Notes: generated by a model from the letters alone, not told the origin. A DNA stretch of 64,000 nucleotides from Loripinus fragilis (GCA_964019695.1 OZ026520.1:22458130-22522129); one strand, 5' to 3'. Shown: positions 1 through 11,461, numbered from the stretch's first letter. Numbers and translations: made by a program.

Positions 1-144
1 GTCGGAACTTAGCAGCTGTGATTAGGCTAACTTTGTTGGTACATCCCTTTCAATTTTCTAATGTCATAATTAATACTTATGAACATTCAAATTAAATAAT
101 TTAATTTGCATATGGGTCAGTAAATTAAGGGTTCCACGTCGTAG

Positions 145-225
145 CATCGGTTTAAACATATTTTATTGCCAAATTTTATACAGCAATGGGGTTGGGTCAC
201 AACTTCTCACAACATCAGTTACGAC
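145..225 (-). repeat. 3' end of a retroposon, minus strand
   Basis: Reverse strand reads TTGTGACCCAACCCCATTG, CTGTATAAAATTTGGC and AATAAAATATGTTTAAAC, matching 19541-19626. Confidence 0.5.
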
Positions 226-755
226 CTTTCCCCGTCGTAGCACCAATTTGGTTGTATAGTGCAATACGCAGCTTAGATATAGATAATTTGGTAGGTACAC
301 CTCCTTATTTATTCTGCAATGTTTTCTCTTACTTCTATTGATTTCATTAGTATTCATGAACATACAAATCAGATAAATTTGAAATATGACCAATGAATAA
401 AAGAAACGTATCTAAAGTTTAATTAGGTACCAAGTATAGCATTCAAGATTGAGATACTGCTGAGATATGATCATTTTTGTAGGAAAACTCCTATTCTACA
501 AAATCGCATGATAGGTTGCCATTTCAAATATTCCAAAGGGTTTATTTTGCATATAGGTGGTCCTACTAAACAATTTGGCATACACGAGAAACTGTCCTAG
601 GGGTGCAAGATAGGTCTAATTACAAACCACCCTAATCCCAGATTTATAGTTTTCACATTATTCTCCCTCAAGTGTTTAAGTTTTCATGTATTTCCATGAA
701 AATTCAAATAAGATGATATTCATATAGCTATAGGACCACTGGATAAATGGAATTG
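225..755. other. No feature recognised
   Basis: AT-rich sequence; no gene, RNA or repeat supported. The minus-strand frame at 163-393 starts inside a retroposon end and is not credible. Confidence 0.5.
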
Positions 756-756
756 T

Positions 757-1190
757 CAAAGTAAGTAAGACGGCAAAGACCAGGAATCGATACAATCAAG
801 CACCACACCTGACCCAAGATACCAATGGGAAGGATGACTACTTCACAATAAGACATCACAAACGAGAGCCAAGAGGTCAGCCCTTTCCCAGCAAATGACC
901 ACAAGGCATCAATAAACAGACGCGCACGAAAGCATAACAAAAACAAGACAAATAACATAAATGATCGACAGGAGAAGTACCGCCTTGGAACGGTCAGTAA
1001 AAATATTTTACTGGAGGGCTCAAACCAGTTTCACGTACGGCACGCCAACCTCACCCTTAGTTCAGATGTGGATCAAGACACATATATGCTTGGTTTGCAT
1101 GAAAGATCCCTCCCTTACTTATTAATGAATCATTCACTTGAACATCAAAACAAGATATAAAAAGGAGATAAAGCAAAGATAAGATAAGAT
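757..1190 (-). mobile_element. Retroelement A, 5'-truncated copy
   Basis: Minus-strand UTR copy. The (GTAA) tail is at 761-770, then the block complementary to CTGGGAAAGGGCTGACCTC, the GGAACGGTCAGTAAAAATA block and the TTCAGATGTGGATCAAGAC block. No coding part. Confidence 0.7.
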
Positions 1191-1216
1191 TGTTTCACTG
1201 ATGTATGACAGCACAG

Positions 1217-1350
1217 AGGGGACATATGCAAAAGTATTTTTTCTCGTTCCCACGACATAATATATTGCATTTCCACGACATAATTATCTCGTTTCAATTA
1301 CATAACATCTCGTTCCCACAACATAATTATCTCGTTTCCACGAGTAGAGG
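1217..1350. repeat. Degenerate tandem repeat TCTCGTTTCCACGACATAAT
   Basis: Four to five units of about 26 bp with CACGACATAATTATCTCG-type sequence. Confidence 0.5.
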
Positions 1351-1509
1351 TAAAATTTGTATAGAGTACAGTGACGTCACTAATTATAACTGTAATCGGA
1401 GAGGTCTATTGACAATAAAAGGTAATCCCGCATTTACACAGGTAAACAAACGAGGATATTGGTAGTTATATCCTAACTAATGCATTAAAGCTATCATTGG
1501 GTGTCACAG

Positions 1510-1586
1510 ACCAGTGGTCCAGTGGTTAAGTAGCGATATGTACATATTCGAACCTGTATTTTTCTGAGGGGTTCGAATCCCTGAGT
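1510..1586 (+). repeat. tRNA-like sequence with A and B boxes
   Basis: A-box-like TGGTCCAGTGGTTAAG at 1515-1530 and B-box GGGTTCGAATCCC at about 1569-1581. The stretch between cannot form a clear anticodon arm and the acceptor arms do not pair well, so I read it as a SINE head or tRNA relic rather than a working tRNA. Confidence 0.35.
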
Positions 1587-1655
1587 TTTTATTTTCTTTT
1601 TTCCTTTTTCTTACTCCTTCAGTGGGCAGTTTGAATAACCTAGCGCTGTAACAAA

Positions 1656-1807
1656 CAGTGGCGGATCCAGAAGAGGTTCAGGGGGCTTCAGAACAGATTA
1701 TTTCATTTTTAAAGGGAGGTTCAAGAAAAATGAGAGATCATCTGCAAATCGACCCCCCTCCCTAATTTATCTGAATCCCCTCTCCTGGAGTCGTGGATCC
1801 GCCTTTG
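1656..1807. mobile_element. Small TIR element with GGCGGATCC ends
   Basis: CAGTGGCGGATCCAGAAG inverted as CCTGGAGTCGTGGATCCGCC at the right. 152 bp. Related in its ends to the 33149-33474 element. Confidence 0.5.
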
Positions 1808-1809
1808 AA

Positions 1810-2640
1810 CAAAAAGGCTTATGTCGATATTTCAGGCTTTACAGGAAAACCAGTTAAAGGCGAGGTTTTTAACGACCCACGAAGGGTCTAGCAGACGTTA
1901 GTGTATCAGAAAAATATGTTTGATCGTTATTATTGCATAAAGTCATATTGTCACTTGAAATCTTTGGAAAAACGCTTCGAAAAGTTCATTTTTGCATTAC
2001 TATAATGGCGCGCAAAAGCATGAACGATTCGTAGGTTTTGAAAAAGCCAGTTCCAGAGCAAAAACTTACGTCATCCTAACGCCACTGAATTACGTTCGTT
2101 TCTATACACGCTACTGTTGATGACGTCAATTTTTGTGACGGCCTAGAATGCGTATATATAAAGTAGAAAAGCCGTGCATCAACAGTACGTAAATTGCCTG
2201 ATTAATACATGGGTTTTTTGCCGGTTAAAACATGGCTGTTAATAGCGTGCGACACGGATTTTTATGCAATAATTAAAGTTAAAATGAGTCTTCATCTACA
2301 TCCACACAGTACGTTGTGTATGCGAGCGGCAAACGCTCTGGTGAGTTTGCGTATTTCTGCATGCTCACCTGATCCTTTGATGATCAGTATTGCGATCAAA
2401 ATCTCACTATGCTGGCATTATTTTATGAACTTTTTATATCATATATGAACTTTTTATATCATATATATATTGAAATAAAATACTATTTGTTAAAAAAATT
2501 AAAATATAAAAATTGAAAAAAAAAAATATTAAAAAAATATAAAGAAAATACACAAAATAAGAAAATATCTAGAATAAGAAAATACACAATGGAAACAAAT
2601 GAAAAAAAATAGAGCATATCAATAAGCCTATAAAATGATA
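1810..2640. other. No gene recognised between two tRNA-like sequences
   Basis: Contains TGACGTCA near 2121 and CGTATATATAAAG near 2150, a promoter-like pair, but the 79-codon frame downstream (2209-2448) has no recognisable content. A TTTTATATCATATATGAAC repeat is at 2430-2465. Confidence 0.35.
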
Positions 2641-2644
2641 AACA

Positions 2645-2730
2645 ATGGGATTCGAACCCTTAACTTTTTACATAGCTCACGTGCATATTATTACAGTTGC
2701 CTTTCTACCTACTGAGCCATCGAGGATCAT
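2645..2730 (-). repeat. tRNA-like sequence, minus strand
   Basis: Reverse strand: GATGGCTCAGTAGGTAGA (A-box) and GGGTTCGAATCCC (B-box) about 60 bp apart. Acceptor arms are not convincingly paired. Likely a tRNA relic or SINE head. Confidence 0.35.
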
Positions 2731-3293
2731 TATTTATCGCTAAATCCGTACAATTTTATTGTTTTACCTGCAGTGTTATTATTTTTTTCTGAATGAACTT
2801 GAATGAATGAATAACGGTATTAAGCTGCTACACCTGTTTTTCATTGGACACTATCCATGACGGACAATACTCTTACTGTGTTAGATCTATACCTAGCTCA
2901 TTCAAAACCACAACAAATCATATGTATTATCTTGATTTGAACGGAATATATGTCATTATGTCCACTAGGAATTCAATACAATGGAATGTGACACTGTCTT
3001 TCTAGGAAGAGTAGGGCACTGCGAGTCTGATAATGTAATGGATAAGAAAAATCTGAAAGATGCCATTAATGGAACCATTGAGACTGGAACTTCAGGGTAG
3101 TAGATGTCGTATGTGCTCACTGTCTGAGAGTGGCCAGTAATGGGGTTATATGTGTAACAATTGTTAGACATCTGTCAGAGCTTGTGTGAGTCGCGTGCTA
3201 AGAGTGGTTAGTCCTGGGATCATATGAATAGTAATTGTCTGATAACTGTCAGAGCTGGTGTTAGCCACGTAATGTCCGAGAGTATAATGCCTT

Positions 3294-3532
3294 CAATGTT
3301 TACCGTCGTGAGTTGGCTCCCGGTACCGTTAGTTTAACAGGTGACATGGCCCAGGGCGACGACAGTAAACATTGGGCTTACAGTAGAGTCCGTGCTCGAT
3401 AAGAGTAGAGTTACGTAGTCGGTCACCTGATTGGACAAATATAGGGTTTTCTTTCATACTTCTAACTGTAAATCTGTTTCGTCACTCTACTCTTATCGAG
3501 CACGGACTATAATGTTTTGGTTTCAATGTTTA
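3294..3532. repeat. Overlapping inverted repeats around AGTCCGTGCTCGATAAGAG
   Basis: AGTCCGTGCTCGATAAGAGT (3387-3406) is exactly inverted at about 3489-3508. An outer pair GTAAACATTG (3365) and CAATGTTTAC (3523), and a third CAATGTTTACCGTCGT near 3296, suggest a small TIR element beside a second hairpin. Confidence 0.55.
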
Positions 3533-4134
3533 CAAACAAGAAAATATAAACATGGTCATTAGATCTTGGCAGCACTTTACCAAATATTGGCTTTCAAGAC
3601 TGATTGTCGCTTAGTGCAGGTCAAAAGTATTGCAGAGAGCATTTTGCAATACTTTCGACTTTCATTACGCTACCTTTTGTCTTTAAGATCTTTGTTGTGT
3701 TTTTTTGCGTGGCGGTTTTAGATATGTTAATTGACCAACGCGCTGCAATATTTTGGTACTTATCGCACATTTGCCAAAACTTCCCTTTAACACAAATGCT
3801 GAGCCAGGCTAGAGGTCTAAATTGTTGGTATGAGTCTTTATCTACATCCTTACTTTGCGTATGCGTGGCGAGTCTGTGCTTTTGAATAAGCTAACATGGG
3901 CATTCGTTGCTCGAAAATACGGTATCCAATTCCCATGCGCTGGCTCAAATATTGTTTCGAGTTGGGATAATGTTGCATAATACCATACCTATATACGTAT
4001 ACCATTGATACATCAACTAAAAGGTCAGTAGTGTCCTTCCTATGAGGTATCGTTTTCTGTACCAGATTCAATCCATATACACTTTTAATCTTTTAAATGA
4101 TGAAATGGCTTCGCCGAGCATCAGCCCGGCCAGT

Positions 4135-4440
4135 CATTATCGCCGCTTAGTGTAAACATGGCCCTGTAGACACTAACGGTTGCAGTTGCAACCGTTAGTG
4201 TCGACGTAGACACTAACGGGCACGAAGACACTAACGGGTCCTAAAACAATTAGTGTCGACGTAGACACTAACGGGCATGAAGATACTAACGGGTCCTACA
4301 GTGTATACGTCGACACTAACGGTTGCAGTCGCAACCGATAGTGTCTACGCGTTTACAATAACGGTTGCAGTTGCAACCGTTAGTGTAAACGTAGACACTA
4401 ACGGTTGCAACTGTAACCGTTATTGTACACTGTCGATAAT
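4135..4440. mobile_element. Foldback array of ACACTAACGG units, copy 1
   Basis: About ten units of GTAGACACTAACGG or its complement, often joined as the palindrome CGGTTGCAGTTGCAACCG. Starts CATTATCGCCGCTTAGTG and ends ACTGTCGATAATAAGCGGC, so GCCGCTTA and the flanking TTATCG are inverted at the ends. The open frame across it is a repeat translation. Confidence 0.65.
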
Positions 4441-4444
4441 AAGC

Positions 4445-5435
4445 GGCACACGTGTCAATAATATGTGCATAATCAACGCTTATTGTCCAAAATGTCCGAT
4501 TTTATTAGACACTAGGTTTATTGATCCATTGATTGACTTCTTGTCAAAATATAGGAAAATCTGAATTTTTTAAATGTTAGATTCTACTTCTTATGGGTAT
4601 TCTGTCGTTAGACCAGTTTTTAGGTTCAGCAATTAATACTCAACAGTTAGCATTCTTAGTATATGTCATCTTCACAATTCATTGTCTTTATTATCTTCAC
4701 TTGTTTAGAAGAATATTGTTGACATGAATGGAGAGAAATTAAAATAACATAACATAATTTTATTGAGCATAATACATATGATTATAGCCTCTTTGGAATA
4801 CATACACAAATACATGATCTCCCGGTATGAGAATGACTTTTTCTCAAAGGGTAAGATGCAAATTCATGTTGGAGCGACGTTATAAGAAAGTAATAAATTT
4901 TTGGCTGGAAAGTGATTACCCATATTTGTAGAGCTAGACTTTCGGGTAGGTTTGCGCATATTCAAAATTGGGGCGACTGATATGCTGGTATTACTACACC
5001 ATTTTTGCGACTATAATAGCAAATATTGGAGGCCCTGATGAGGCACCGCGCAGCATCCCATCATGGTCTACACTTTTGCTAAAACATACTTCTGTAGGAC
5101 CACACTGGTCAATGTTAAAGCACCGGTGGTTGCTACAACAAACAATTAACCAAATTTTGTCCCAACCCTATAATTAAAGTCTGAACGACAATCAAACGCC
5201 TATAAATTTGAAACATTGAGTGACAAAAACAATGATATTGGCTCTGTGCGCATCCATCCAGCTTTCTTTATGCGGCCACCCGAGACGCTGATCAGACTAG
5301 GCGGATGTCCAGGATGTCCCGAGTCTTCACTCAGTGAGAACTCAAAATGGTTTGTTTAGTCATGTCTTAGAAAATATTATGGTCATATTTATTAATTTTC
5401 GTTTTTTCATTAAATGTAGACAATAACAATTGATA
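4445..5435. other. No feature recognised
   Basis: Unassigned sequence between the two ACACTAACGG arrays. It could be the interior of one larger element, but the arrays are in the same orientation rather than inverted. Confidence 0.35.
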
Positions 5436-5439
5436 ATGT

Positions 5440-5556
5440 TCATTATCGCCGCTTAGTGTAAACATGGCCCTGTAGACACTAACGGTTGCAGTTGCAACCC
5501 GTTAGTGTCGACGTAGACACTAACGGGCGTGTAGACACTAACGGGTCCTACAGCGC
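5440..5556. mobile_element. Foldback array of ACACTAACGG units, short copy 2
   Basis: Begins with the same CATTATCGCCGCTTAGTG and ATGGCCCTGTAGACACT as copy 1, in the same orientation, with four units, then ends at GGGTCCTACAG where the LINE relic begins. Confidence 0.65.
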
Positions 5557-5559
5557 AGC

Positions 5560-6225
5560 CTTGTTTCAGTCAGCCCTATGGAAAAATTGTGATTATGGCT
5601 TGGAAAAACTTGTACACTTCCAACTCGAGAAAGGAAAACATTGGATTTTATACTCACTTCTCTACCTAGGCAGTTTCAAAATATTAACTCGCTGGACAGT
5701 CTTAATGGCCATGATGTTATTGCTTTAATTTACAAGCTACTGTCCCCCTGTTAAGAAACATTCGAGGGTGGTATACACATACCAGAGACGTGATTATGAA
5801 TCTATGAGAAAAGCTGCATTCAGTTTTGTAAATGTAAAATATTTCAATGGCCATTCAGATTCTCGCTAGGTACGAGAGAACTTCAGCCTTATTAGTATGC
5901 ATCGTTTATCGACGGATTCAGTGGATACGCACATTCCATTAAAAACTATGCGCTCTGTCTGCTCCGTTCCATGGATAACCCCTGAAATAAGAAGGAAGGT
6001 TCGCGGGAAAAATACTCATATAAAGGCAAAAAGAGGCGGGTAGTAGCAAACTTAGATCAAAATTTGAATCCTTGAGAAGAACAATCAAGGCTGATGTTCG
6101 AAAACAACATGATTTGTACGTGAATAACTTGGTTGGTGAATGTAAAAGCGAATTCCAGAGACTTCTATCTGTATATCAAAGGTAAGATAAAAGTAATCCA
6201 CCTTTAAAAAAGGAACATATGACCA
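5560..6225 (+). pseudogene. LINE ORF2 relic, 5' portion (endonuclease end and linker)
   Basis: Broken-frame translation includes LVHFQLEKGK, YTYQRRDYESMRKAAFSF, VPWITPEIRRKVRGKNTH and VNNLVGECKSEFQRL, then PPLKK, matching the linker between endonuclease and reverse transcriptase in mollusc-type non-LTR elements. Similarity stops near 6225 and resumes at about 8880, so the two parts are one relic with later insertions. Confidence 0.65.
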
Positions 6226-7080
6226 AAGTGTGCACGACCAGTGGTGATCTACAGGCAACAATAGTTTGAACTTCTCTGACTGCTCCGAGACGGAAGATAG
6301 GATGAGCATCACACTGCATGTGATAAAGCCTGGAATAAATGCTTGTCTTAAAGAAGTTATGTGCCAAGTTTTACCACTTTTCATAGGGTAAGTGCTTTAT
6401 ATTTTTGGGTTTTTGTGGTGACAGCTGCATGTTTACTGTATGTGAACAAGGGAATATACTGGCAATTTTTCAGACCCCTTGGTCTTTATACTTAGTCCCT
6501 TGCCTTAAAGTAAATTTAAATATTTGTAAGATTCCATAAAACTTCAACTTAAACATTTAATTCAAATTTAATCAGAAGAAAATTCGAAGCTGTTGGGACC
6601 ATTACATTACCACTAATACTCCAATACGTTTGATCGAATATAAGGGTACACTATATTTAAAACTTGTAGTCAACCCTCAACGATTGACAGATAACTGATC
6701 ATACATTCAGTTTCAGTCAGAAGATATCATGAAAACATTAAAAAGGTCTCAACGAAAAAGTATCATAGAAAAGGAAACACATTTTGAAAAGAGATGATAA
6801 ACTCTAAAAGAGTCTATTTTCCTTTCTCAACAATCGCTGTCTCAGTGTCACAGCAAGAAAGGAAACTCATATAAATCTCGGGAGAAATGTATAACTTTAA
6901 CCGCAATTTATCACCAATGACAATGCACGAAACAACGCGTTTAATTTGCTGGTATATCTATATATAACGTAATATTATTAATTTTCAAATTCCATTGGCT
7001 TTTTTTCTGTCTTTACTTTCATGGGGTGTCACAATCCTTGGGTCACAACATAATACATGCATGGCATACACGTGGCAAGG
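6225..7080. other. Unassigned sequence within the split LINE relic
   Basis: No gene, RNA gene or clear repeat recognised. Open frames on the minus strand here are reverse shadows of the LINE relic or chance. Confidence 0.4.
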
Positions 7081-7294
7081 CACTGTTAAAATGTATAAGT
7101 TCGCACCGTTTGATCAAATATAACACGTGGTTGAAGAGTTATGAGCATTTTCACTAAATGACCATGACTGGCCGGACTGATGCTCGGTAAAGCCTCATCA
7201 CCATTTTGCATACCAGTGTCTAGACAATGTTAAACTGTACAAGTATGCACAATTTAATCAAAATATACCATGCAGTTTACCACTTATTAGTTAT

Positions 7295-7609
7295 AGATAT
7301 CATAAAGTTCAAAAAGCATTTTCTAAATTCTACCACAGACACTCTGAGTTAATTGTTAAATACAACATTGGGCTAAAAACTCTTCTGCAGCAAGGCATAT
7401 CAGAACCTATATTTTATGGTGATTTAGTTTATAAATTTAAACGAATTGTTGGAAAACCTAATTTTAGTGATCAATTCAAAAAGATACTAAAACGTTATAT
7501 ACGGGTTGGATATAACTTGGATATCATGCGACAGTCTGCATGCCTAGTTTTAAACCCAATCAGGGTTTATAGCTATGGTTTCCTCTTAAATTGCACGGCA
7601 GTGGGTTAG
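7295..7609 (+). pseudogene. C-terminal 104 codons of a retroelement reverse transcriptase, stop-free (subfamily A)
   Basis: The frame from 7295 is open to TAG at 7607-7609 and reads RYHKVQKAFSKFYHRHSEL, GISEPIFYGDLVYKFKRIVG, NFSDQFKK, YNLDIMRQSACLVLNPI and NCTAVG. This is the C-terminus of a retroelement polyprotein I recall as very abundant in bivalves; related decayed copies lie at 39360-40135 and 62090-62680 (minus). It is a 5'-truncated insertion with no start codon, so not a gene, but the lack of stops suggests a young copy. Whether the parent is Penelope-like or LINE-type I cannot decide. Confidence 0.65.
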
Positions 7610-7960
7610 GCCTCATACTCTATGACGGCTCTGACGTAAAGCTTTAATCGGTGTGTTGGTGCTTGATGCGTATCTGTAGCTGGACCCACCGTGGCTCAAT
7701 TTGAGGTTTTTTTACTGACCGTTCCAAGGCGGTACTTCTTTTGTGGATCTTTTATGGGTTTTTTCTGTATTGTGTTTGCTATGTCTTTGTGCGCGTCTGG
7801 TTATATGTGCTTTGTGGTCACCTGCTGGGAAAGGGCTGACCTCTTGGCTCTCGTTTGTGGTGTCTACTGTGAGTTGGTCACTTTCCCATTGGTATCCTGG
7901 GTCAGGTGTGGTACTTGATTGTATCGATTCCTGATCTTTGCACCCTTACTTACTTTCTTT
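7610..7960 (+). mobile_element. Retroelement A 3' UTR and tail following the coding end
   Basis: After the stop come the conserved blocks ACTGACCGTTCCAAGGCGGT, GGTCACCTGCTGGGAAAGG and TGGTACTTGATTGTATCGAT, then CCTGATC and a short (TTAC)n tail. The same blocks without coding sequence recur at 757, 19812, 20774, 40834 and 41826. Confidence 0.7.
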
Positions 7961-7962
7961 AG

Positions 7963-8460
7963 CTCTGACTATATGTGAGTCATGAGCCCTGTTCTTTGTT
8001 TCATCATGGTGTGTTAATTTGATTAGAGTGTTTTTCCATGACGATACATTGAATTAGTTAGATGGCCTCCATGCGAGCCGAACATTTATTGTTCTTCAAC
8101 AACAGTAGAATCTAGGGCGAAGATTTGGTACCTGTACAATGCATTTAAGCCCCCCCCCCCCCGTAGCTTAGGCTACTGTCTGTCCTAAGGCGGGGGTTCT
8201 GTTGTTGTTGACTTTTTGTTTTTTGTTACTCCCATTGTGGGAGTCTGTAATTGTTCTATGTTTTGTTGTACGTTACTTTATGTCCATTCCGGTTTTGCAA
8301 TCATCTTGATTGGGAAGAGAGAGCTTGTTGCTTTGCTTAATTTGTCTTCCTGGTGTCTTCCTGGTGTCTCGTGATAGTTGTGTGGCTCTTCCTCGCGGTG
8401 CCACGGGGTTGTCTGCGGTTTGTGATTGTGGTAGTTCCTGATCATACTCACTCACTATTT
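7963..8460 (+). mobile_element. Retroelement B, 5'-truncated copy, abutting an A copy
   Basis: Starts near GACTATATGTGAGTCATGAG right after the A tail. Contains GTCCTAAGGCGGGGGTTCTG, GGGAGTCTGTAATTGTTC, GCAATCATCTTGAT and the end TGGTAGTTCCTGATCATAC plus an (ACTC)n tail. Open frames within it are not genes. It also contains a C13 run near 8148-8162. Confidence 0.65.
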
Positions 8461-8879
8461 TTACGTGTTATGCGTATTCTCACATCAACAAGCCGAAATA
8501 ATGTAAAGCCTCGTCGCCATTTTGCATACCAATAAGTGGACAATGTTAAAATAGATAAGTATGCTAAATTCGATCCCAATATACCATGTGACCATTTTCA
8601 TTACTGACAACGACTGGAGGGACTAATGCTCAGCAAAGCTTCGTCCATCAGAAAAAGCTGTTACGCATGTCAGTGGTAGACAATGTTGACATGTATGCGT
8701 ATGTAAAATTTGATTAAAATATAACATGTGGTTTAAGAGTTATGAGCATTTGCACTAACTGGTAATGGACGGACGAGGACACAGTGTTTATAGTGCACAC
8801 CTGCGGGCCGTACAATTGATTGCTCAGTTTACGGATGTGTTCAATAAACACTAACATAGCGGGGTCTCTCTTCTAGACT

Positions 8880-10370
8880 TGTGAGCCCCTTTCATGGACA
8901 ATAGCCAAGGACGGAGTAATTAGACTTTTCAAAGGATTTAACTCATCAAAAGCATTAAGATATCATGAGCTTCATCTCAGAGTAATTAAACTGTTCGCTC
9001 ATCTTTTTAGCTGTCAATAGACATAGGTGTAATCCCAAAGGAGTGGTATCTTTCAAATATCTACCCACTGTTCAAGAAAAAATGATGACAGGACAATTGC
9101 GTGCAACAATCGCACAGTTACCTAGACTTGAGTACAATATAAGATGCTTGAACATATTATATGTTCAAATATATTGGCTCATCTGGATGAACATAAACAT
9201 CTGTGCAACATGTTTTTAGGAAAATATACAGCTGTGAAACTATGTTGACTACGGATACAAATGATTGGGCTAAAATTTTGGACAATAAAGAATATGTGAT
9301 ACTTTCCCCTTCGATAACTCCACCATGAACTACTTAAAAGCAATCTGTTCAGCTGTGGAATATGAATGGATAGACTCTTCCCTATACTTCAGACAACAGC
9401 GAGTTGTTGTAAACGGAGTGGAATCAGATTTGGGTCCAGTTTCCTCGGGTGTCCAACAGGGCACCTTTCTTGGTCCTTTGCTGTTCGCATAATCTCAATT
9501 GATATTGAGTACAAAATAAGGTTTTTTGTCGACGGTTGCGTCTGCTATCGTGGAATTAAGGAATAGGAGGACACAGTGAAACAACTGAATGGCACTGACC
9601 GACTAGGCGTCTAGGCAGGATATGGGGTATGAGTTTCCATCCCGTCAAATACAATATGATGCAATTGACAAGGAAACAGACCAAAATATCAATGCTAAGT
9701 ACACATTGGAGGGTACCGTTCTTCAAAATGTTGACAAAACAAAATACCTAGAAGACACAATTACAGAGGATTTGAGATAGATTACACCTGTTAGTAATAT
9801 TTGCACAAAGGCTAACGGAGCCCTTGGTTCCCTCAGGCGAAATATATACCCCTGTCCCAAGACGTGAATGAGGTAGCTTGCAAAAGCCTAGTGAGTCCAG
9901 TCCTGGAATATAATAGTTATGGTAGGTTTTCACAAGGTGTAGTTTTTTTTCAAGAGGGATGAGAAAGTGTGCAAAAGATTTGTAAAAGGGAACTACGTCT
10001 ATGAAACTGGGAGTATTACTGGCAATCTAGGGCAATTAAAATGAGAATCCTTCCAGAAAAGGAGGATAGACAATAGAATCATCCTATTAAATAAAGGTCT
10101 AAAAGATAGAGTCAGTATACTAACAGATGGCCTCAGAGCAGAAGAAACCATCACTCGATGGCATTTCAGACTCCTACAGCTTGCAGAGATTTGATAAAGG
10201 CAGATTCTTCCCTCATACCATAACGGATTTTCTTGCACACCAGATCAGGATATCTGAGATTTACACTGGGATAGAAAATCTTACCCATGCTATCTTACCC
10301 AGGACGCCAAATAACGTCATCATGTTAAATTGCATCTTATTGTATTCAGGGACTTCTGAAAAAAGTTTAT
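8880..10370 (+). pseudogene. LINE ORF2 relic, reverse transcriptase and C-terminal portion
   Basis: Continues the relic above: IPKEWYLSNIYPLFKK near 9030-9080, WAKILDNK near 9268, LYFRQQRVVVNGVESD (about 9380-9430), the GVPQG motif decayed to GVQQGTFLGPLLF, and the catalytic box decayed to FFVDGCVCY (about 9520-9545). C-terminal fragments with SMAFQTP follow near 10155. Several stops and shifts; the second active-site Asp is lost. Not functional. Confidence 0.7.
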
Positions 10371-10485
10371 TTTAAAACTAATAAGCAAATAAATAAGACA
10401 GTGGTGAGCGAGAAAGAAGAATCTACTATTCGTGTGAGGGTAGGATAGAAAAATCTGTTCCTCGGGATCACCGTTTGGCATCACG

Positions 10486-10805
10486 AGGACATAAAGTAAA
10501 GCATACCAAAAAAAAAAAGAACAGCACAGAACCACAAACAATGGGAGGTATATAAAACAAGAAATCAACAACAACAGAACCAGTGCTTAGAACGGTCAGC
10601 AGCCTAAGCTACCTTCGGGGAGGGAGGGGCTTAAATGCATTTTACTGGCACCAAAATTTCGCCTCAGATTATGTTGTTGTTAATAATTAATAAAAAAAAT
10701 TGTTTAGCTCGACTGGAAGCTTCCTAACTTATGCAATGCATCATCAAAGAGAAACAATCAAATTAATGCACTATGATGAAACAAAGAAAAGGGCGATAAG
10801 AAAAC
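10486..10805 (-). mobile_element. Retroelement B, partial copy
   Basis: Minus strand. Shares ACAACAACAGAACCAGT, TTAGAACGGTCAGCAGCC, GGGGCTTAAATGCATTTTAC and CACTATGATGAAACAAAG with other B copies. The tail end is replaced by a GATAGAAAAATCTGTTCC segment that also occurs at about 12199-12225. Confidence 0.6.
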
Positions 10806-11344
10806 AGATATCCTTTTAAAAGTGCCGCCTGTCACAGACACACCAACTATCACACGTGTATGTTACATGTAACACTAAAAACTGGTTTTTAATTTAAAGA
10901 TGCGTTGGCATATGCATTGAAAAACAATGATACTGCTTTCATGAACGAAAAGTATTGTTTTAGTCGAAATTTAATGCGCGAAACGTGAGAATACAAAGTT
11001 TGAGCCCTCATGTTGTACGGGAATGGCTTAATATGTTTCACATTGGAGTAAAGGACAACATATATTAAAACGCGCAGAAATTAAATACAATTGTGCTTTA
11101 AGTTTTATCGCAAGTGAAAAGATGTGTAGTATACGAGTATTGGTTTGCAAACATACTCCGACCTTCCACGCTGTAGATATCAACATTTCGTAACTCGCTA
11201 GCTGTTGGTAAGAGGACACTTTTTCTTACAGTTTAACCTAATATTCAAGTAAGAGTACGGTAGTACTATGGTTGACTCATGTGAGCCTATTAACAAGTAA
11301 TCACATTTCTGTCTCGTCATTGGATTGTTTTTGAAGAATTGGCC

Positions 11345-11450
11345 AGTAAAGTATATTTCAGCCCCTGCTATCCTGTGATGGCGGTTCTGTTATTGTTAGT
11401 CTATTATGGCTCCCGTTGTGTGTGAGGATTTGTTTTAGTACTGGTACTGT
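11345..11450 (+). repeat. Retroelement B fragment
   Basis: Short diverged stretch with TTTCAGCCCCTGC, GATGGCGGTTCTGTTATTG and CTCCCGTTGTGTG, colinear with B copies. Confidence 0.4.
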
Positions 11451-11461
11451 GATATTTAAGA

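Larger units (their letters stand above)
7085..8790 (+). repeat. Degenerate ~170-bp repeat units, interrupted by retroelement copies
   Basis: Blocks at about 7085-7290 and 8500-8790 share GACAATGTTAAAMTGTA, TTTGATCAAAATATAAC, GAGTTATGAGCATTT and GACTGGCCGGACTGATGCTC. They are separated by retroelement copies (7295-7960 and 7963-8460). A fragment of the same unit is at about 4105-4135 on the minus strand. Confidence 0.55.

Noticed and set aside
1510..1586. Functional tRNA gene
   Set aside because: A and B boxes are good but acceptor and anticodon arms do not pair convincingly.
4135..5556. CRISPR array interpretation of the ACACTAACGG repeats
   Set aside because: Units are in both orientations with no unique spacers of regular length, and the genome is clearly animal.
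7691..7934. 75- and 63-codon plus-strand frames rich in hydrophobic residues
   Set aside because: They lie in the retroelement A 3' UTR, and similar frames recur in each copy in different phases.
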